Below, piece after piece: positions 1-8,058 of a stretch of 64,000 bases of DNA. The notes beneath the pieces are model-generated. The model had not been told where the DNA came from. It ran no database searches and saw only the letters and a program-made list of their open reading frames with translations. Both the position numbers and the translations under genes were made by a program. Source of the DNA: Mesorhizobium sp. M1B.F.Ca.ET.045.04.1.1 (lineage in GTDB: Bacteria; Pseudomonadota; Alphaproteobacteria; Rhizobiales; Rhizobiaceae); assembly GCF_003952465.1 (NCBI RefSeq), contig NZ_CP034448.1, positions 6,115,001 to 6,179,000 of the forward strand, in the 5' to 3' direction. How positions within the stretch are numbered: the first letter of the stretch is position 1; the number at the start of each line of letters is the position of its first letter.

Positions 1-85
1 CGATGCGCGCCGGATGCGAAAGTGCGGCAAACCGCGCGGCGATCGTGCGGCTGTCGGGAGCGCGGTTGTCGGATGGGGATTCGAT

Positions 86-117
86 CATCGTCCATCGGCG
101 ATAGACGATGGACGATG
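86..117. repeat. Perfect inverted repeat, terminator-like hairpin
   Basis: The arms at 86-97 and 106-117 are perfectly complementary over 12 bp (CATCGTCCATCG and its complement) around an 8-base loop. No T tract follows on either strand, so an intrinsic terminator is possible but not shown. Confidence 0.5.
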
Positions 118-150
118 CGAGAGCAAGCTAGGCGGATGGGTAGCACGGGC

Positions 151-347
151 AATCTCCCCCTCGAGGGGGAGATGTCGCCGAAGGCGACAGAGGGGGTCGT
201 CTCGCGTAAATCGCCAACGCCCTCTTCGTCGCGCAGGAGGTCGGCGCTTCACGCGCAGCGACCCCCTCTGGCCTGCCCGTCCTCCGCAGCAGCTGCGCTG
301 CAGCTGCGGAGGGTGGACCGGCCATCTCCCCCTCAAGGGGGGAGATT
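151..347. repeat. Mosaic palindromic intergenic repeat R1
   Basis: The element begins AATCTCCCCC and ends GGGGGAGATT. Internal hairpins include TCTCCCCCTCGAGGGGGAGA. A 61-base module at 261-321 recurs perfectly in reverse orientation at 14245-14305. It contains a strong hairpin (CTCCGCAGC with GCTGCGGAG). It belongs to the same family as the repeats at 14110-14307 and 17071-17240. No protein is supported inside it. Confidence 0.75.
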
Positions 348-368
348 ACGCGCTCAACCGCCTCGCTC

Positions 369-1952
369 CTACTCCGCCTTCGGCGTGGTCATCTGGTCGC
401 CCATGGCCTTCATGTCGGCCGGCTCGCCTTCCTTCGACTTGCCGGGAAGCTTGAAGACCTGGCCGGGCCAGATGCGGTTCGGATCGCGGATCTGGTCCTG
501 GTTGGCGAGATAGATGGTCGAGAAGCGAGTGCCATGGCCATAGACCCGGCGTGAGATGCGCCAAAGCGTATCCTTGCGGCGGATGATGACCGAGCCTTCG
601 GTATGTTCGAGCTTCGGTGCGACCGTCTCCGGCACATCGGCCGATGGCTTCGCTTCCGCGACATTGGCCGGCGCCTCGGCGGCCGGCGTCGTGGCGGGCT
701 TCGCCGCTTCCGCGGTTGCGGAGGGTGCCGCACTCTCGGCGGGCTTGGCCTGCCCGGCCAGAGACCCGGCACCCTGGACCTGCGTGAGCTTGGTTCCAGC
801 CGGTTTGGTCTCGTTCGGCGCGACGGCGGCGATCGACTCGCCGGGCTCGCGTTCGAACGGCACGGCGGCGCGGGCGACGACCTTCACGCCGTCGTCGGCA
901 AGGCCGTCGACATGGATGGTGTAATTGCCGACAGGGATGTCGCGTTTCGCCTCGATCAGGAAATGCCCGTCGGGCGAAGTCTTGGCCTCGCCGAGCAGGA
1001 TGTCGTCGGCATAGGCGCGCACCTTGCGGCCGGGATCGGCGGTGCCGGCGACGAAGATCTTGCTGCCGTCGATCTCGACCGCCTCGACGGCGATCTTGGG
1101 CTCGCCTGCTGCGGCGGCAGGGTTCTGCGTTTCAGGGGCGGCAGTCTGGTCGCCGGCGGCCGGAGCAGTCACTGCGGGCGCCGCCTCGGTTTTGGACGTC
1201 GCCGGGGCGGTTGCGGCCGGCGCCTGAGCGGCAGGCTGGTCAGCGGCGGCTGGTGCGGCCGGCTTGGCTTCCGGCTGCGGCACGGTGAGCAATTCGGACG
1301 GCTTGCCCGGCTCCTCGACCATCGCCAGCACCTGGCCGGTCGGGCTCTGCGGCACCGAGACGACGGCGGTCTGCGCCGAGGCGACCGCGACGCCGTCGGC
1401 GGTGGCGCGCAGCGTGATCGTGTAGTCGCCGGGCTTCAGCGGATCGTCGAGCACTATGGCGAAGGCGCCGTCGGGACCGGCATCGGTCGAGCCGAGCACC
1501 GTGCCGCCGTTCAGGATCTCGACCTTGGCGTTGGGCGCGGCACTGCCGGCGACGACGATCGCCCCGTTGCCTTCGACGCGCACGACATCGAAGGTCGGCA
1601 ATACCGGACCGGCGGCGGGTGCCTGAGCGGCCGGCGCGGATGCCGCGGGGGCCGTCGCCTTGTTGGCCGGTGCCATCGCGTTGTTGGCGGGCGCCATCTT
1701 ATTGGCCGGCGCCATCGTGTTGTTCGCGGGCGCCATCGTGTCGGCCGGGGCTTGCGTCTGCGGCAAGCGCGCCTCGGTGGATGTGCTCGAGGATTCAGCC
1801 GGCTTCGTGTCGGCTTGCGGAAGTGCAGCGACCTGCGCCGGTTTCTGGTCGTTGACGTAAGGGTCGAGCGCGCCCGACCCGTAGGCGACCGCCGCGACGA
1901 CGGCAAAGCCGCCCGCCGCGAACAAAAACGCCTTGGAAGGATTGATAGCCAT
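369..1952 (-). CDS. LysM domain envelope protein with Ala/Pro-rich low-complexity region
   Basis: Predicted 527-residue protein with an N-terminal membrane anchor or uncleaved signal (hydrophobic residues about 8-25). A Pro/Ala/Thr-rich segment follows with tandem MAPANN/K hexa-heptapeptides (about residues 70-100, DNA repeats near 1660-1745). Two bacterial Ig-like modules of the type seen with peptidoglycan-binding proteins come next. A C-terminal LysM domain lies at about residues 454-503, with the TLWRISRRVYG start typical of LysM. By family it should bind peptidoglycan in the periplasm. The function beyond binding is unknown. The gene is divergent from the LOG-family gene at 2072. Confidence 0.9.
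   Translation of the reverse strand: MAINPSKAFLFAAGGFAVVAAVAYGSGALDPYVNDQKPAQVAALPQADTKPAESSSTSTEARLPQTQAPADTMAPANNTMAPANKMAPANNAMAPANKATAPAASAPAAQAPAAGPVLPTFDVVRVEGNGAIVVAGSAAPNAKVEILNGGTVLGSTDAGPDGAFAIVLDDPLKPGDYTITLRATADGVAVASAQTAVVSVPQSPTGQVLAMVEEPGKPSELLTVPQPEAKPAAPAAADQPAAQAPAATAPATSKTEAAPAVTAPAAGDQTAAPETQNPAAAAGEPKIAVEAVEIDGSKIFVAGTADPGRKVRAYADDILLGEAKTSPDGHFLIEAKRDIPVGNYTIHVDGLADDGVKVVARAAVPFEREPGESIAAVAPNETKPAGTKLTQVQGAGSLAGQAKPAESAAPSATAEAAKPATTPAAEAPANVAEAKPSADVPETVAPKLEHTEGSVIIRRKDTLWRISRRVYGHGTRFSTIYLANQDQIRDPNRIWPGQVFKLPGKSKEGEPADMKAMGDQMTTPKAE
1660..1745 (-). repeat. Tandem coding repeat encoding MAPAN(N/K) units
   Basis: Near-identical units of about 18-24 bases encode successive MAPAN-type peptides in the linker of the LysM protein. 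Such repeats often vary in copy number between strains. Confidence 0.7.
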
Positions 1953-2071
1953 AATCTTTTAGTGCCCCCTTAGCCACCTAACGCCGGTCTAGCGTGTTTT
2001 GCCGAGTCCGACAAGAAAAAGCCCGCCCTTGGGCTTGACCGCGCAGACCGTCCCTATCACCAATCATCGCC

Positions 2072-2683
2072 ATGAACACGATTCGATCCGTCTGCGTCTA
2101 TTGCGGCTCGTCTCCGGGCCGCGACGAGGCCTATATCAAGGCCGGACACCTGCTCGGCCGCTCGCTGGCGAAATCCGGTCTGCGCCTGATATATGGCGGC
2201 GGCACCAAGGGGATCATGGGCGCTGTCGCCGAAGGCGCGCTCAAGGCCGGCGGCAAGGTGACCGGCATCATCCCGCGCTTCCTGATCAACCGGGAAGCGA
2301 CCGAGAGCGCTCTCGACAAGCTCGACGAGCTGTTGATCACCGACAACATGCACGAGCGCAAGCACAGGATGTTCGAGAAATCCGACGCCTTTGTGGCCCT
2401 GCCTGGCGGCATCGGCACGGTCGAGGAGATCGTCGAGATCATGACCTGGGCGCAGCTCGGCCACCACCGCAAGCCGATCGTCTTCGCCAACATCAAAGGC
2501 TTCTGGGATCCGATGCTGGTGCTGATCGAGCACATGTCGGACGAAGGCTTCATCCACACCGCACATAGAGTGAAGCCGCTGGTCGTCAACGACCCCGAGG
2601 CCATCGTCGCCGCCATCATGGTGGCGGGCTCGTCGGTGGATGCGCCGACGGAGGGTGTGCAGGCGGTGATAGATAAGATGTGA
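2072..2683 (+). CDS. TIGR00730 / LOG family nucleotide 5'-monophosphate phosphoribohydrolase
   Basis: A 203-residue Rossmann-fold protein of the Lonely Guy family. It shows GGGTKGIMG near residues 45-53 and the PGGIGTVEE signature (PGGxGTxxE) near residue 112, which carries the catalytic Glu. Family members hydrolyse cytokinin riboside 5'-monophosphates or other nucleotide monophosphates to base plus ribose phosphate. Whether this one makes cytokinin cannot be read from sequence. Its TGA stop is the first unit of a heptamer repeat array that faces the convergent LysR gene. Confidence 0.92.
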   Translation: MNTIRSVCVYCGSSPGRDEAYIKAGHLLGRSLAKSGLRLIYGGGTKGIMGAVAEGALKAGGKVTGIIPRFLINREATESALDKLDELLITDNMHERKHRMFEKSDAFVALPGGIGTVEEIVEIMTWAQLGHHRKPIVFANIKGFWDPMLVLIEHMSDEGFIHTAHRVKPLVVNDPEAIVAAIMVAGSSVDAPTEGVQAVIDKM

Positions 2684-2763
2684 GTGAATAGTGAATAGTG
2701 AATAGTGAAGCGCTGGATCGCGCGGACCGATATCTGTCCACTACTCACTACTCACTACTCACT
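2681..2763. repeat. Facing heptamer arrays between convergent genes
   Basis: The left array (2681-2709) repeats TGAATAG/GTGAATA. The right array (2739-2763) is the inverted version, TGAGTAG on the minus strand. The left array provides the TGA stop of the LOG-family gene and the right array the TAG stop of the LysR gene. A 7-base period places TGA/TAG in all three frames. A minus-strand RNA would pair the arrays with G.U wobbles at the differing positions. Confidence 0.7.
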
Positions 2764-3635
2764 GCCTTCCTCAAATCCCCAATCACCGCCCTCCGGTCAT
2801 TGCGCCGCCAGGCGAGATGGATCTCAACACTGCGCTTGAACCAGGGAAGATCGCGGAAAACGATGCCCGGCGGCGCGGCGCTTTGCAGGCTCTGCTGCAC
2901 CGTCGCGAGGCCGAGGCCGGCGCTGACCAGGCCGAGCGAGGTCAAGGGATCGGCCGTCTCATAGGCGATGTCGGGAACGAAGCCGGCCTCGACGCAAGCC
3001 GCCAGGAACTGCGCGCGGTTGGTGTCGTCGGGCTGGCGCACCACGGTGATCCAGACGCGGCCGTCGAGATGGCCGGGCCGGATGTCGGCGACACCGGCAA
3101 GCGGATCGCCCTCGGGGATCGCCAGCACCAGCGGCTCGCGCCGCACCAGTATGCTGTCCAGGTCCGGATCGCCCTTCGGTGCCGGCGCATAGACGAAGCC
3201 GAGATCGAGCGCTCGGCTTCGCAGATCCTCGAACTGCGCCGCTGTGCGCCGACTCCTAAGCTGCAGATGGAAATCCGGCCGCTCACGGCGGAATTCGCGC
3301 AGCATGTCGGCGACCAGCCCGGCATGTACCGCTCCCTCGACATAGCCGATGGCGAGGCTGCCAGCGGCGCCGCTGGCAAGATTGCGGCCGAGATCCTCCA
3401 GTCGGGCGGCATTGGCGAGCAGCGCGCGGGCCTCGGCAAGGAAGGCCCTGCCCTCGGCGTTGAGATGGACACGCTGCTTCGCCCGCTCGAAGAGCGTGAC
3501 GCCAAGCTGCTCCTCGAGCTGCATGATCTGCCGGCTCAAGGGCGATTGCGAGATGTGCAGCTGCTCGGCGGCGCGGCCGACATTGCCGGCCTCGGCGACG
3601 GCGACGAAATATCTTATCTGGCGCAGATCGAGCAT
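2748..3635 (-). CDS. LysR family transcriptional regulator
   Basis: About 295 residues. The N-terminal winged HTH has the LysR signature (MLDLRQIRYFVAVAEAGN, AAEQLHISQSPLSRQI) and is followed by a substrate-binding domain. I place the start at MLDL (3635) rather than the longer open frame to 3656, because GAGGAGG sits 6-8 bases upstream of this ATG. It is divergent from the damaged muconolactone-isomerase-like gene at 3753, the usual arrangement for a LysR protein and its target. It probably belongs to the aromatic/lactone catabolism-type LysR branch, but the effector is unknown. Confidence 0.92.
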   Translation of the reverse strand: MLDLRQIRYFVAVAEAGNVGRAAEQLHISQSPLSRQIMQLEEQLGVTLFERAKQRVHLNAEGRAFLAEARALLANAARLEDLGRNLASGAAGSLAIGYVEGAVHAGLVADMLREFRRERPDFHLQLRSRRTAAQFEDLRSRALDLGFVYAPAPKGDPDLDSILVRREPLVLAIPEGDPLAGVADIRPGHLDGRVWITVVRQPDDTNRAQFLAACVEAGFVPDIAYETADPLTSLGLVSAGLGLATVQQSLQSAAPPGIVFRDLPWFKRSVEIHLAWRRNDRRAVIGDLRKAVSSE

Positions 3636-3659
3636 TTTTCGCCTCCTCGACATCAAGTC

Positions 3660-3725
3660 CTTTAAGGTCTTAACTTTAGCCTAATCAGTCTTTGACAGTC
3701 TGATCAGACGGCGCGATATCTCCCG
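3660..3725. promoter_or_regulatory. Divergent promoter region with CAGTCT direct repeat
   Basis: The gap between the LysR gene and the isomerase-like gene contains two CAGTCT units separated by four bases, followed by TGATCAGA. A 10-base period means one helical turn, so both units face the same side of the DNA. It is a plausible LysR operator, inferred from position only. Confidence 0.35.
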
Positions 3726-3752
3726 CATCAACCACCCACGAAGGAGACCGCC

Positions 3753-4042
3753 ATGCAGTTCTTTGCCCTTCTCACCCGGAACACCGAAAAGTTCAGCGAC
3801 GCCGATTTCGCGCCGCTGCTGCCAGGCGAGGCCGAGCAGCGGCGCACGCTTTACGCGCAAGGCGCGGTGCGCCAGGTCTGGAACCGCGGCGACGTTCCCG
3901 GCAGCGGCATGATGTTCGAGGCAACCGACGACAAGAGGTGCGCGGGCATCTCGCCACCCTGCCGCTGGTCGAGGCCGGCATGATGGACATCGCCGCAATC
4001 GTGCCGCTCAGCCCCTACCCCGGTTTCGGCCCGAAGCGCTGA
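3753..4042 (+). pseudogene. Muconolactone isomerase-like protein, frameshifted
   Basis: The open frame starts MQFFALLTRNTEKFSDADF and runs normally to the Asp-Asp near 3932. It then falls into a nonsense tail that stops at 3983. Adding one base near 3932-3936 restores the frame to VRGHLATLPLVEAGMMD and ends PYPGFGPKR at 4042. The repaired protein would have 96 residues, the right size for a muconolactone delta-isomerase-like (MIase/YCII-type) ferredoxin-fold protein. It is either a true pseudogene or an assembly error. An RBS (GAAGGAGA) precedes the ATG. It is divergent from the LysR gene at 3635. Confidence 0.75.
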
Positions 4043-4057
4043 GACCGGCACGGAGAT

Positions 4058-4085
4058 AGGTGCTGCCGGGCACCCGGCAGCACCT
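4058..4085. terminator. Bidirectional hairpin between convergent genes
   Basis: A perfect 13-bp stem (AGGTGCTGCCGGG with its complement) has a 2-base apex. It lies between the end of the isomerase-like gene (4042) and the stop codon of the minus-strand gene (4084-4086). Position and strength suggest a shared transcription terminator, though there is no T tract. Confidence 0.6.
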
Positions 4086-4938
4086 ACGAGCGACCGAAGA
4101 TGCGACTAAAAAAGCCGCCTCGCGAGGCGCCGGTGTAGCGCTCCGGCAGAGGTCGGGCGAGCAGGAACTGGTCCCGCCCTTCGACGGTCTCGGTGCCGCA
4201 ATAGCTGCATTGCAGCGACCGCGCCAAAGGTACGATTTCCTTCAGCACCGCTCCGAACCCTTCTCCGTCGATCGGCACGTTCTTTGCCATGCGCAATTCA
4301 CGGGAGAACGCCTCGAAGCTGAGGAAGCGGTAGCCGCGCTTTTCGAGCTCGGCGCACAGCTTTTTCAGTGCAGGCTCCGCGCCCCAGAACTCGAAGCGCG
4401 TCAGGCGAATACAGGCCTCCGGGGCGATTTCCAGGTTGAGATCGCCAATCGCCTCGGCAGGAAGAATGAGCGGCGCCATCTCCGCAAGCGAATGCTGCTC
4501 GAAGGCGATCGGAAAGACCAATGCCTCGGCGGCCGCGCGGGCTATCTGCTCGAAGCCGGCCACGTCTTCCGTCGTGAAGTAAAAATCGCGGCGCCCCTCG
4601 CCATGTTGTTCCGCTACGTAGCAGGCAGGGCAGCCAGCGGTTGCCAGATCCGCGCAAAGCCTTTCTAGGAAGGCGTAGTTCCGAGCCGATCCTTTTGGCG
4701 TCAGCAGAGCGTCGCGCGGCGTCAATTCGTTTGCGCGCGGGGTGATCTTCAGGAGCAGGATCGGAAGCGAAGCGGCGGCGCGCAGAAGCGCCATATTCAC
4801 CCGCGTATGAATGAACAGCTCACCGCCGTCGCGGCGATAGCGCACCAGGCCGCGGTGCGGTTCCGCTTCGCGGATGACCTCTCCGGTCTCTTCGTTTGAG
4901 ATTTGTTCGCCGGTGACTGCGAATTGAAGCAAAGTCAT
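4084..4938 (-). CDS. Hypothetical protein, DUF695/RraB-like
   Basis: A soluble 284-residue protein with no signal peptide or membrane segment. Residues about 105-135 (RRDFYFTTEDVAGFEQIA) resemble DUF695. Residues about 185-215 (FEFWGAEPALKKLCAELEKR) resemble the RraB/DUF1260 fold that inhibits RNase E in E. coli. Two CxxC-like pairs (CPAC, CSYCG) could bind metal. The family match is by eye and tentative. It is divergent from the P5C-reductase-like gene at 5056. Confidence 0.65.
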   Translation of the reverse strand: MTLLQFAVTGEQISNEETGEVIREAEPHRGLVRYRRDGGELFIHTRVNMALLRAAASLPILLLKITPRANELTPRDALLTPKGSARNYAFLERLCADLATAGCPACYVAEQHGEGRRDFYFTTEDVAGFEQIARAAAEALVFPIAFEQHSLAEMAPLILPAEAIGDLNLEIAPEACIRLTRFEFWGAEPALKKLCAELEKRGYRFLSFEAFSRELRMAKNVPIDGEGFGAVLKEIVPLARSLQCSYCGTETVEGRDQFLLARPLPERYTGASRGGFFSRIFGRS

Positions 4939-5055
4939 TGCGTAACCGTCGCGCCCAAATCGCGGTTGGCAGAAACATAGGCCATCTTGCCAGTTTGTTG
5001 CGCCCTGGCCTAGAGCGAGAGGATCTTCCTTGAACCGCCATTTTCGGAGAGGTCA

Positions 5056-5826
5056 ATGAAACTCGGCTTTATCGGCACAGGCGCGCTGAGCTCGGCCATC
5101 GTCACCGGATTGAAATCGCTGCCTGACGAACAGACGGCGGTCGTGGTCTCGCCGCGCAACGAGGCGGTCGCCGCCGACCTCGCTGCGCGTTTTGCGGATG
5201 TGTTCATTGCCGCCGACAACCAAGCCGTGCTCGACCAATGCGACACCGTCATGTTGGCGGTGCGTCCGCAGATCGCGCGCGAGGTGCTGGGGGAATTGCG
5301 GTTCCGGAAGGACCATCACGTCGTCAGCCTGATCGCCACCGTGTCGCGCGAGGAGATCGCCGCGCTCGTCGGGCCTGCAACGCATGTCAGCAAGGCCCTA
5401 CCGATGCCGATGATCGCCCGCCTGCAGGGCTCGACCATCATCTGCCCGCCGAATCCGATCGTGGCGGCGTTCTTCGCCAGGCTGGGCGGCGTCATCGAGG
5501 TCGAAGATCAAAGCGAGTTCGACGCGCTGACGGTCGTCACTGCGACCTACGCCAGCTATTTCAAATATCTGGACACGATCCACAGCTGGGTGCGCAGCCA
5601 GGGTGTTTCCAACGACAAGGCACGCGACTACATCACCAGCATCTACAAGGCGCTGGCCAACGCGCCCGATGCCGCGCCGGACGAAGGTTTCATGCATCTC
5701 TCGCAGGACTACGCGACGCGCGGCGGCATCAACGAGCAGGTGCTTCGGGAGCTTACCGAGCGCGGGCTGTTCGATACCTTCGCGGAAAGCCTGGGCCGCG
5801 TGCACCGGCGCATCGCGGGGACATGA
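5056..5826 (+). CDS. Pyrroline-5-carboxylate reductase family protein
   Basis: A 256-residue Rossmann oxidoreductase starting MKLGFIGTGALSSAIV (GxGxxxxA NAD(P)-binding motif), with GGAGAGG as RBS. The C-terminal half holds the helical dimerisation domain of the P5CR family. ProC reduces pyrroline-5-carboxylate to proline. This copy is slightly short and diverges in the C-terminal substrate region, so it may be a paralogue rather than the main proC. A 114-base gap separates it from the downstream SDR gene. Confidence 0.8.
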   Translation: MKLGFIGTGALSSAIVTGLKSLPDEQTAVVVSPRNEAVAADLAARFADVFIAADNQAVLDQCDTVMLAVRPQIAREVLGELRFRKDHHVVSLIATVSREEIAALVGPATHVSKALPMPMIARLQGSTIICPPNPIVAAFFARLGGVIEVEDQSEFDALTVVTATYASYFKYLDTIHSWVRSQGVSNDKARDYITSIYKALANAPDAAPDEGFMHLSQDYATRGGINEQVLRELTERGLFDTFAESLGRVHRRIAGT

Positions 5827-5940
5827 ACACTCTCACTCCGCCGGCGCGACCCATGGAGGAGCACCTTGCACTTCATCGCGCCACGCGGCACGTTGCTGAC
5901 GGTCGGCGAGATCGCCGGCGACAATCGATGAAGGTGCAAA

Positions 5941-6723
5941 TTGCGTTCGACTGACTATCTCGGCCGCCTGTTCAGCCTCGAGGGCAGGCATGCCTTCATC
6001 ACCGGCGCCAGCCGCGGGCTGGGGCTCGCCTTCGCCGAGGCGCTTGCCGGCGCCGGCGCGCGGGTCACGCTCGGCGGCCGCAAGGCCGAAGAGCTGAGGG
6101 CCGCCGGCGACCGCCTGCGCGCCGAGGGTTACGCAATCGCAGAGTCGATGATCGACGTCACCGACACGCAGTCGATCGACAGCGCGGTCGCGGCGGCGGA
6201 AGCCGGCACCGGCCCGATCGACATCCTGGTCAACAATGCCGGCGTCCAGCGCCGCGCGCCGCTGGAGACGTTCAGCGACGCCGACTGGGACGCGCTGATG
6301 GCCACGAACCTCGACGGCGTGTTCAAGGTGAGCCGCGCCACGGTGAAGGGCATGATTGAGCGCCGCAAAGGCGTCATCATCAACGTCTCCTCGGTGCAGA
6401 GCGTGCTCGCCCGCCCCTCGATCGCGCCCTACGCGGCGAGCAAGGGCGCGATCACCATGCTGACCAAGTCGATGGCCGGCGAATGGGGCCAGCACGGTGT
6501 GCGCGTCAACGCGATCGCGCCTGGCTATTTCAAGACCGAGCTCAACGCGGCCCTCGTCGCCGACGAGACATTCTCCGGCTGGCTGACCGGCCGCACCCCA
6601 ATGCGGCGCTGGGGCGATGTCGAGGAACTCGCCGGCGCCGCGGTATTCCTGGCTTCGGACGCCGCGAGCTTCGTTACCGGACAGACACTGCTGGTGGATG
6701 GCGGGATCACCAGCGTGCTGTGA
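5941..6723 (+). CDS. SDR family oxidoreductase, gluconate 5-dehydrogenase-like
   Basis: A 260-residue classical short-chain dehydrogenase. It has the cofactor motif TGASRGLG (residues about 21-28), NNAG near 97, a catalytic Ser in NVSSVQS, and YAASK as the Tyr-x-x-x-Lys pair. The C-terminal VDGG is typical. Overall it resembles gluconate/2-dehydro-3-deoxygluconate dehydrogenases. The start is TTG at 5941: AAGGTG lies 4-9 bases upstream, and an in-frame TGA at 5929 rules out an earlier start. Confidence 0.85.
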   Translation: MRSTDYLGRLFSLEGRHAFITGASRGLGLAFAEALAGAGARVTLGGRKAEELRAAGDRLRAEGYAIAESMIDVTDTQSIDSAVAAAEAGTGPIDILVNNAGVQRRAPLETFSDADWDALMATNLDGVFKVSRATVKGMIERRKGVIINVSSVQSVLARPSIAPYAASKGAITMLTKSMAGEWGQHGVRVNAIAPGYFKTELNAALVADETFSGWLTGRTPMRRWGDVEELAGAAVFLASDAASFVTGQTLLVDGGITSVL

Positions 6724-6733
6724 GTGGCGCCCC

Positions 6734-7228
6734 TCAAACCGGCAGGCTCGTCTCGCCGACTGAAGGATGTGGCTCGATGGCTTCGACCTTGGCGCCTTCG
6801 CCCGCCCTGCTCTTTACGAATCGCCCCAGCGCTCTATTCAGTGAAAACCTGCCGGAGCCGCTGAGCGCCAGGATGAACATGCCGCCGGCGATCGCGAGAT
6901 CCTTCTCGAAATGCAGCAATTCGTTCTGGCTGGCGAAGTTGGTGTGGAAGAGGCTTGCCGTCATCAGGCAGAAAAGGCCGAGCGCCACAGCGCCGAGCCG
7001 CGCAAGGATGCCGAGCGCGACAGACAGGCCCGCGCCGAGCTGCAGCGCGATGGTGGCAATAAGCAGCGGCGTGCCGACGCCGAGCGCGGCCATCGCCTTC
7101 TGAGCGCCCTCGAAATGGGTCGCAAGCTCAAGCCCTTCATGCACGAAGATCAGGGACAGAAGCAGGCGGCCGGCAAGCAGGGCCACGTCCCTGGCATGAA
7201 GCTTCTCGATGAGTTCGGTCGGTGTCAT
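6734..7228 (-). CDS. DoxX family membrane protein
   Basis: About 164 residues with four predicted membrane helices, including LLAGRLLLSLIFVHEG and a C-terminal AGGMFILALSGSG segment typical of DoxX/DoxD-like proteins. The start is placed at MTPTEL (7228), where GGAG precedes by about six bases, not at the longer frame beginning 7294. Family members are inner-membrane proteins linked to redox or quinone functions. It ends 10 bases from the convergent SDR gene. Confidence 0.85.
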   Translation of the reverse strand: MTPTELIEKLHARDVALLAGRLLLSLIFVHEGLELATHFEGAQKAMAALGVGTPLLIATIALQLGAGLSVALGILARLGAVALGLFCLMTASLFHTNFASQNELLHFEKDLAIAGGMFILALSGSGRFSLNRALGRFVKSRAGEGAKVEAIEPHPSVGETSLPV

Positions 7229-7280
7229 GGTCGGCTCCAATAGAATCCTCACTAGGGCAAGGCGACTTTCCCCAAGCGTC

Positions 7281-7461
7281 GCGCTGCCCCTCACCTGCCT
7301 GCCGGCATCCTCTCCGCGTATAGTGACGGGGAGAGGGGCGCTCTCATCGACGGTTTCGCCAATCGCAAACGTGGCAGGAAAGGCGCCGAGGTCGCGACTA
7401 GCCTCCTTCTCCCCGTCACTATACGGGGAGAAGGCGCCGGCAGGCGGATGAGGGGCGGCGC
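7281..7461. repeat. Palindromic intergenic repeat R5
   Basis: A 181-base element in the 320-base gap between DoxX and the TPR gene. Its outer arms are GCGCTGCCCCTCA / TGAGGGGCGGCGC and TGCCGGC / GCCGGCA. An inner pair is built on GTATAGTGACGGGGAGA and its complement. A second copy of the family lies at 20763-20930. Nothing coding is supported in the rest of the gap. Confidence 0.75.
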
Positions 7462-7548
7462 ATACATTGGCGATGTCTGCACTTCTCGAATGCCCTGTCG
7501 CCGGCCACTTCGCGGCACTCGTCCGGGCGAGGAACGGCGCCCAACGCC

Positions 7549-8010
7549 CTACTTCGTCACCTTGGTGTCGATGGCCTGCCTAAGGTCGGAAAGCTCCTCG
7601 CAGCCGGCCGGGCAGAGTTTCTGCAGCGAGGCGAGCTGCTCGTTGGCCTTGGCCATGTCGCCGGTCTCGACATAGAGCTCGCCGAGATATTCGTGGGCGG
7701 CCTTGTGGTCGGGCTTAAGCTCCAGCGCCTTGCTGTAGTAGGTGAGCGAGGTCTGGTAGTCGCCGGTCTTGCGCAGCGTGAAGCCGAGCAGATTGTAGAC
7801 GTCGGCCTGCTGGGTGTCCTGCGCAAGGTCGCGCAGGTCGGCCAGCGCGCTTTGATAGTCCTTGGCGTCGATCTTGGCCTTCACGGCCGTCAGGTCGGGC
7901 GCGTCGGCGCCTTCGATGTCGTCCACGGCATAGGCCGGCACGGCAATGGCGATCGGGGCCGCGGTCAGCACCGCAATGGCGCCGAGCACCGCGAAAAGTG
8001 CATATTTCAT
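7549..8010 (-). CDS. Exported tetratricopeptide repeat protein
   Basis: A 153-residue protein with a cleavable signal peptide (hydrophobic core residues 4-27, AYA cleavage region). About three TPR units follow, including DVYNLLGFTLRKTGDY and AAHEYLGELYVETGDM. The C-terminal CPAGCEEL pair of Cys could form a disulfide. It is predicted to be a periplasmic scaffold. It lies 48 bases downstream of the Tat-exported MBL-fold gene on the same strand, so the two are probably co-transcribed. Confidence 0.85.
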   Translation of the reverse strand: MKYALFAVLGAIAVLTAAPIAIAVPAYAVDDIEGADAPDLTAVKAKIDAKDYQSALADLRDLAQDTQQADVYNLLGFTLRKTGDYQTSLTYYSKALELKPDHKAAHEYLGELYVETGDMAKANEQLASLQKLCPAGCEELSDLRQAIDTKVTK

Positions 8011-8058
8011 TGGCGTTGTCGCTTTCTGTTCAGAATGAGATTCAAATCCGGAGACCGG

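Larger units (their letters stand above)
1..368. other. Left-edge gap without a supported gene
   Basis: No coding call is supported here. A perfect 12-bp inverted repeat with an 8-base loop lies at 86-97/106-117, and a mosaic palindromic repeat fills 151-347. An open frame entering from the left edge on the plus strand ends at 102-104. It could be the tail of an off-window gene, but about 33 codons are not enough to judge. Confidence 0.5.

Noticed and set aside
3..104. C-terminal fragment of a gene entering from the left
   Set aside because: About 33 codons with no motif; it cannot be supported or refuted from this window.
603..1973. Long plus-strand open frame opposite the LysM gene
   Set aside because: It is the antisense of a well-supported gene, rich in Gly/Arg, without RBS or family motifs.
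2681..2763. CRISPR-like short repeats
   Set aside because: Units are 7 bases with no spacers and the two halves are inverted; this is not a CRISPR array.
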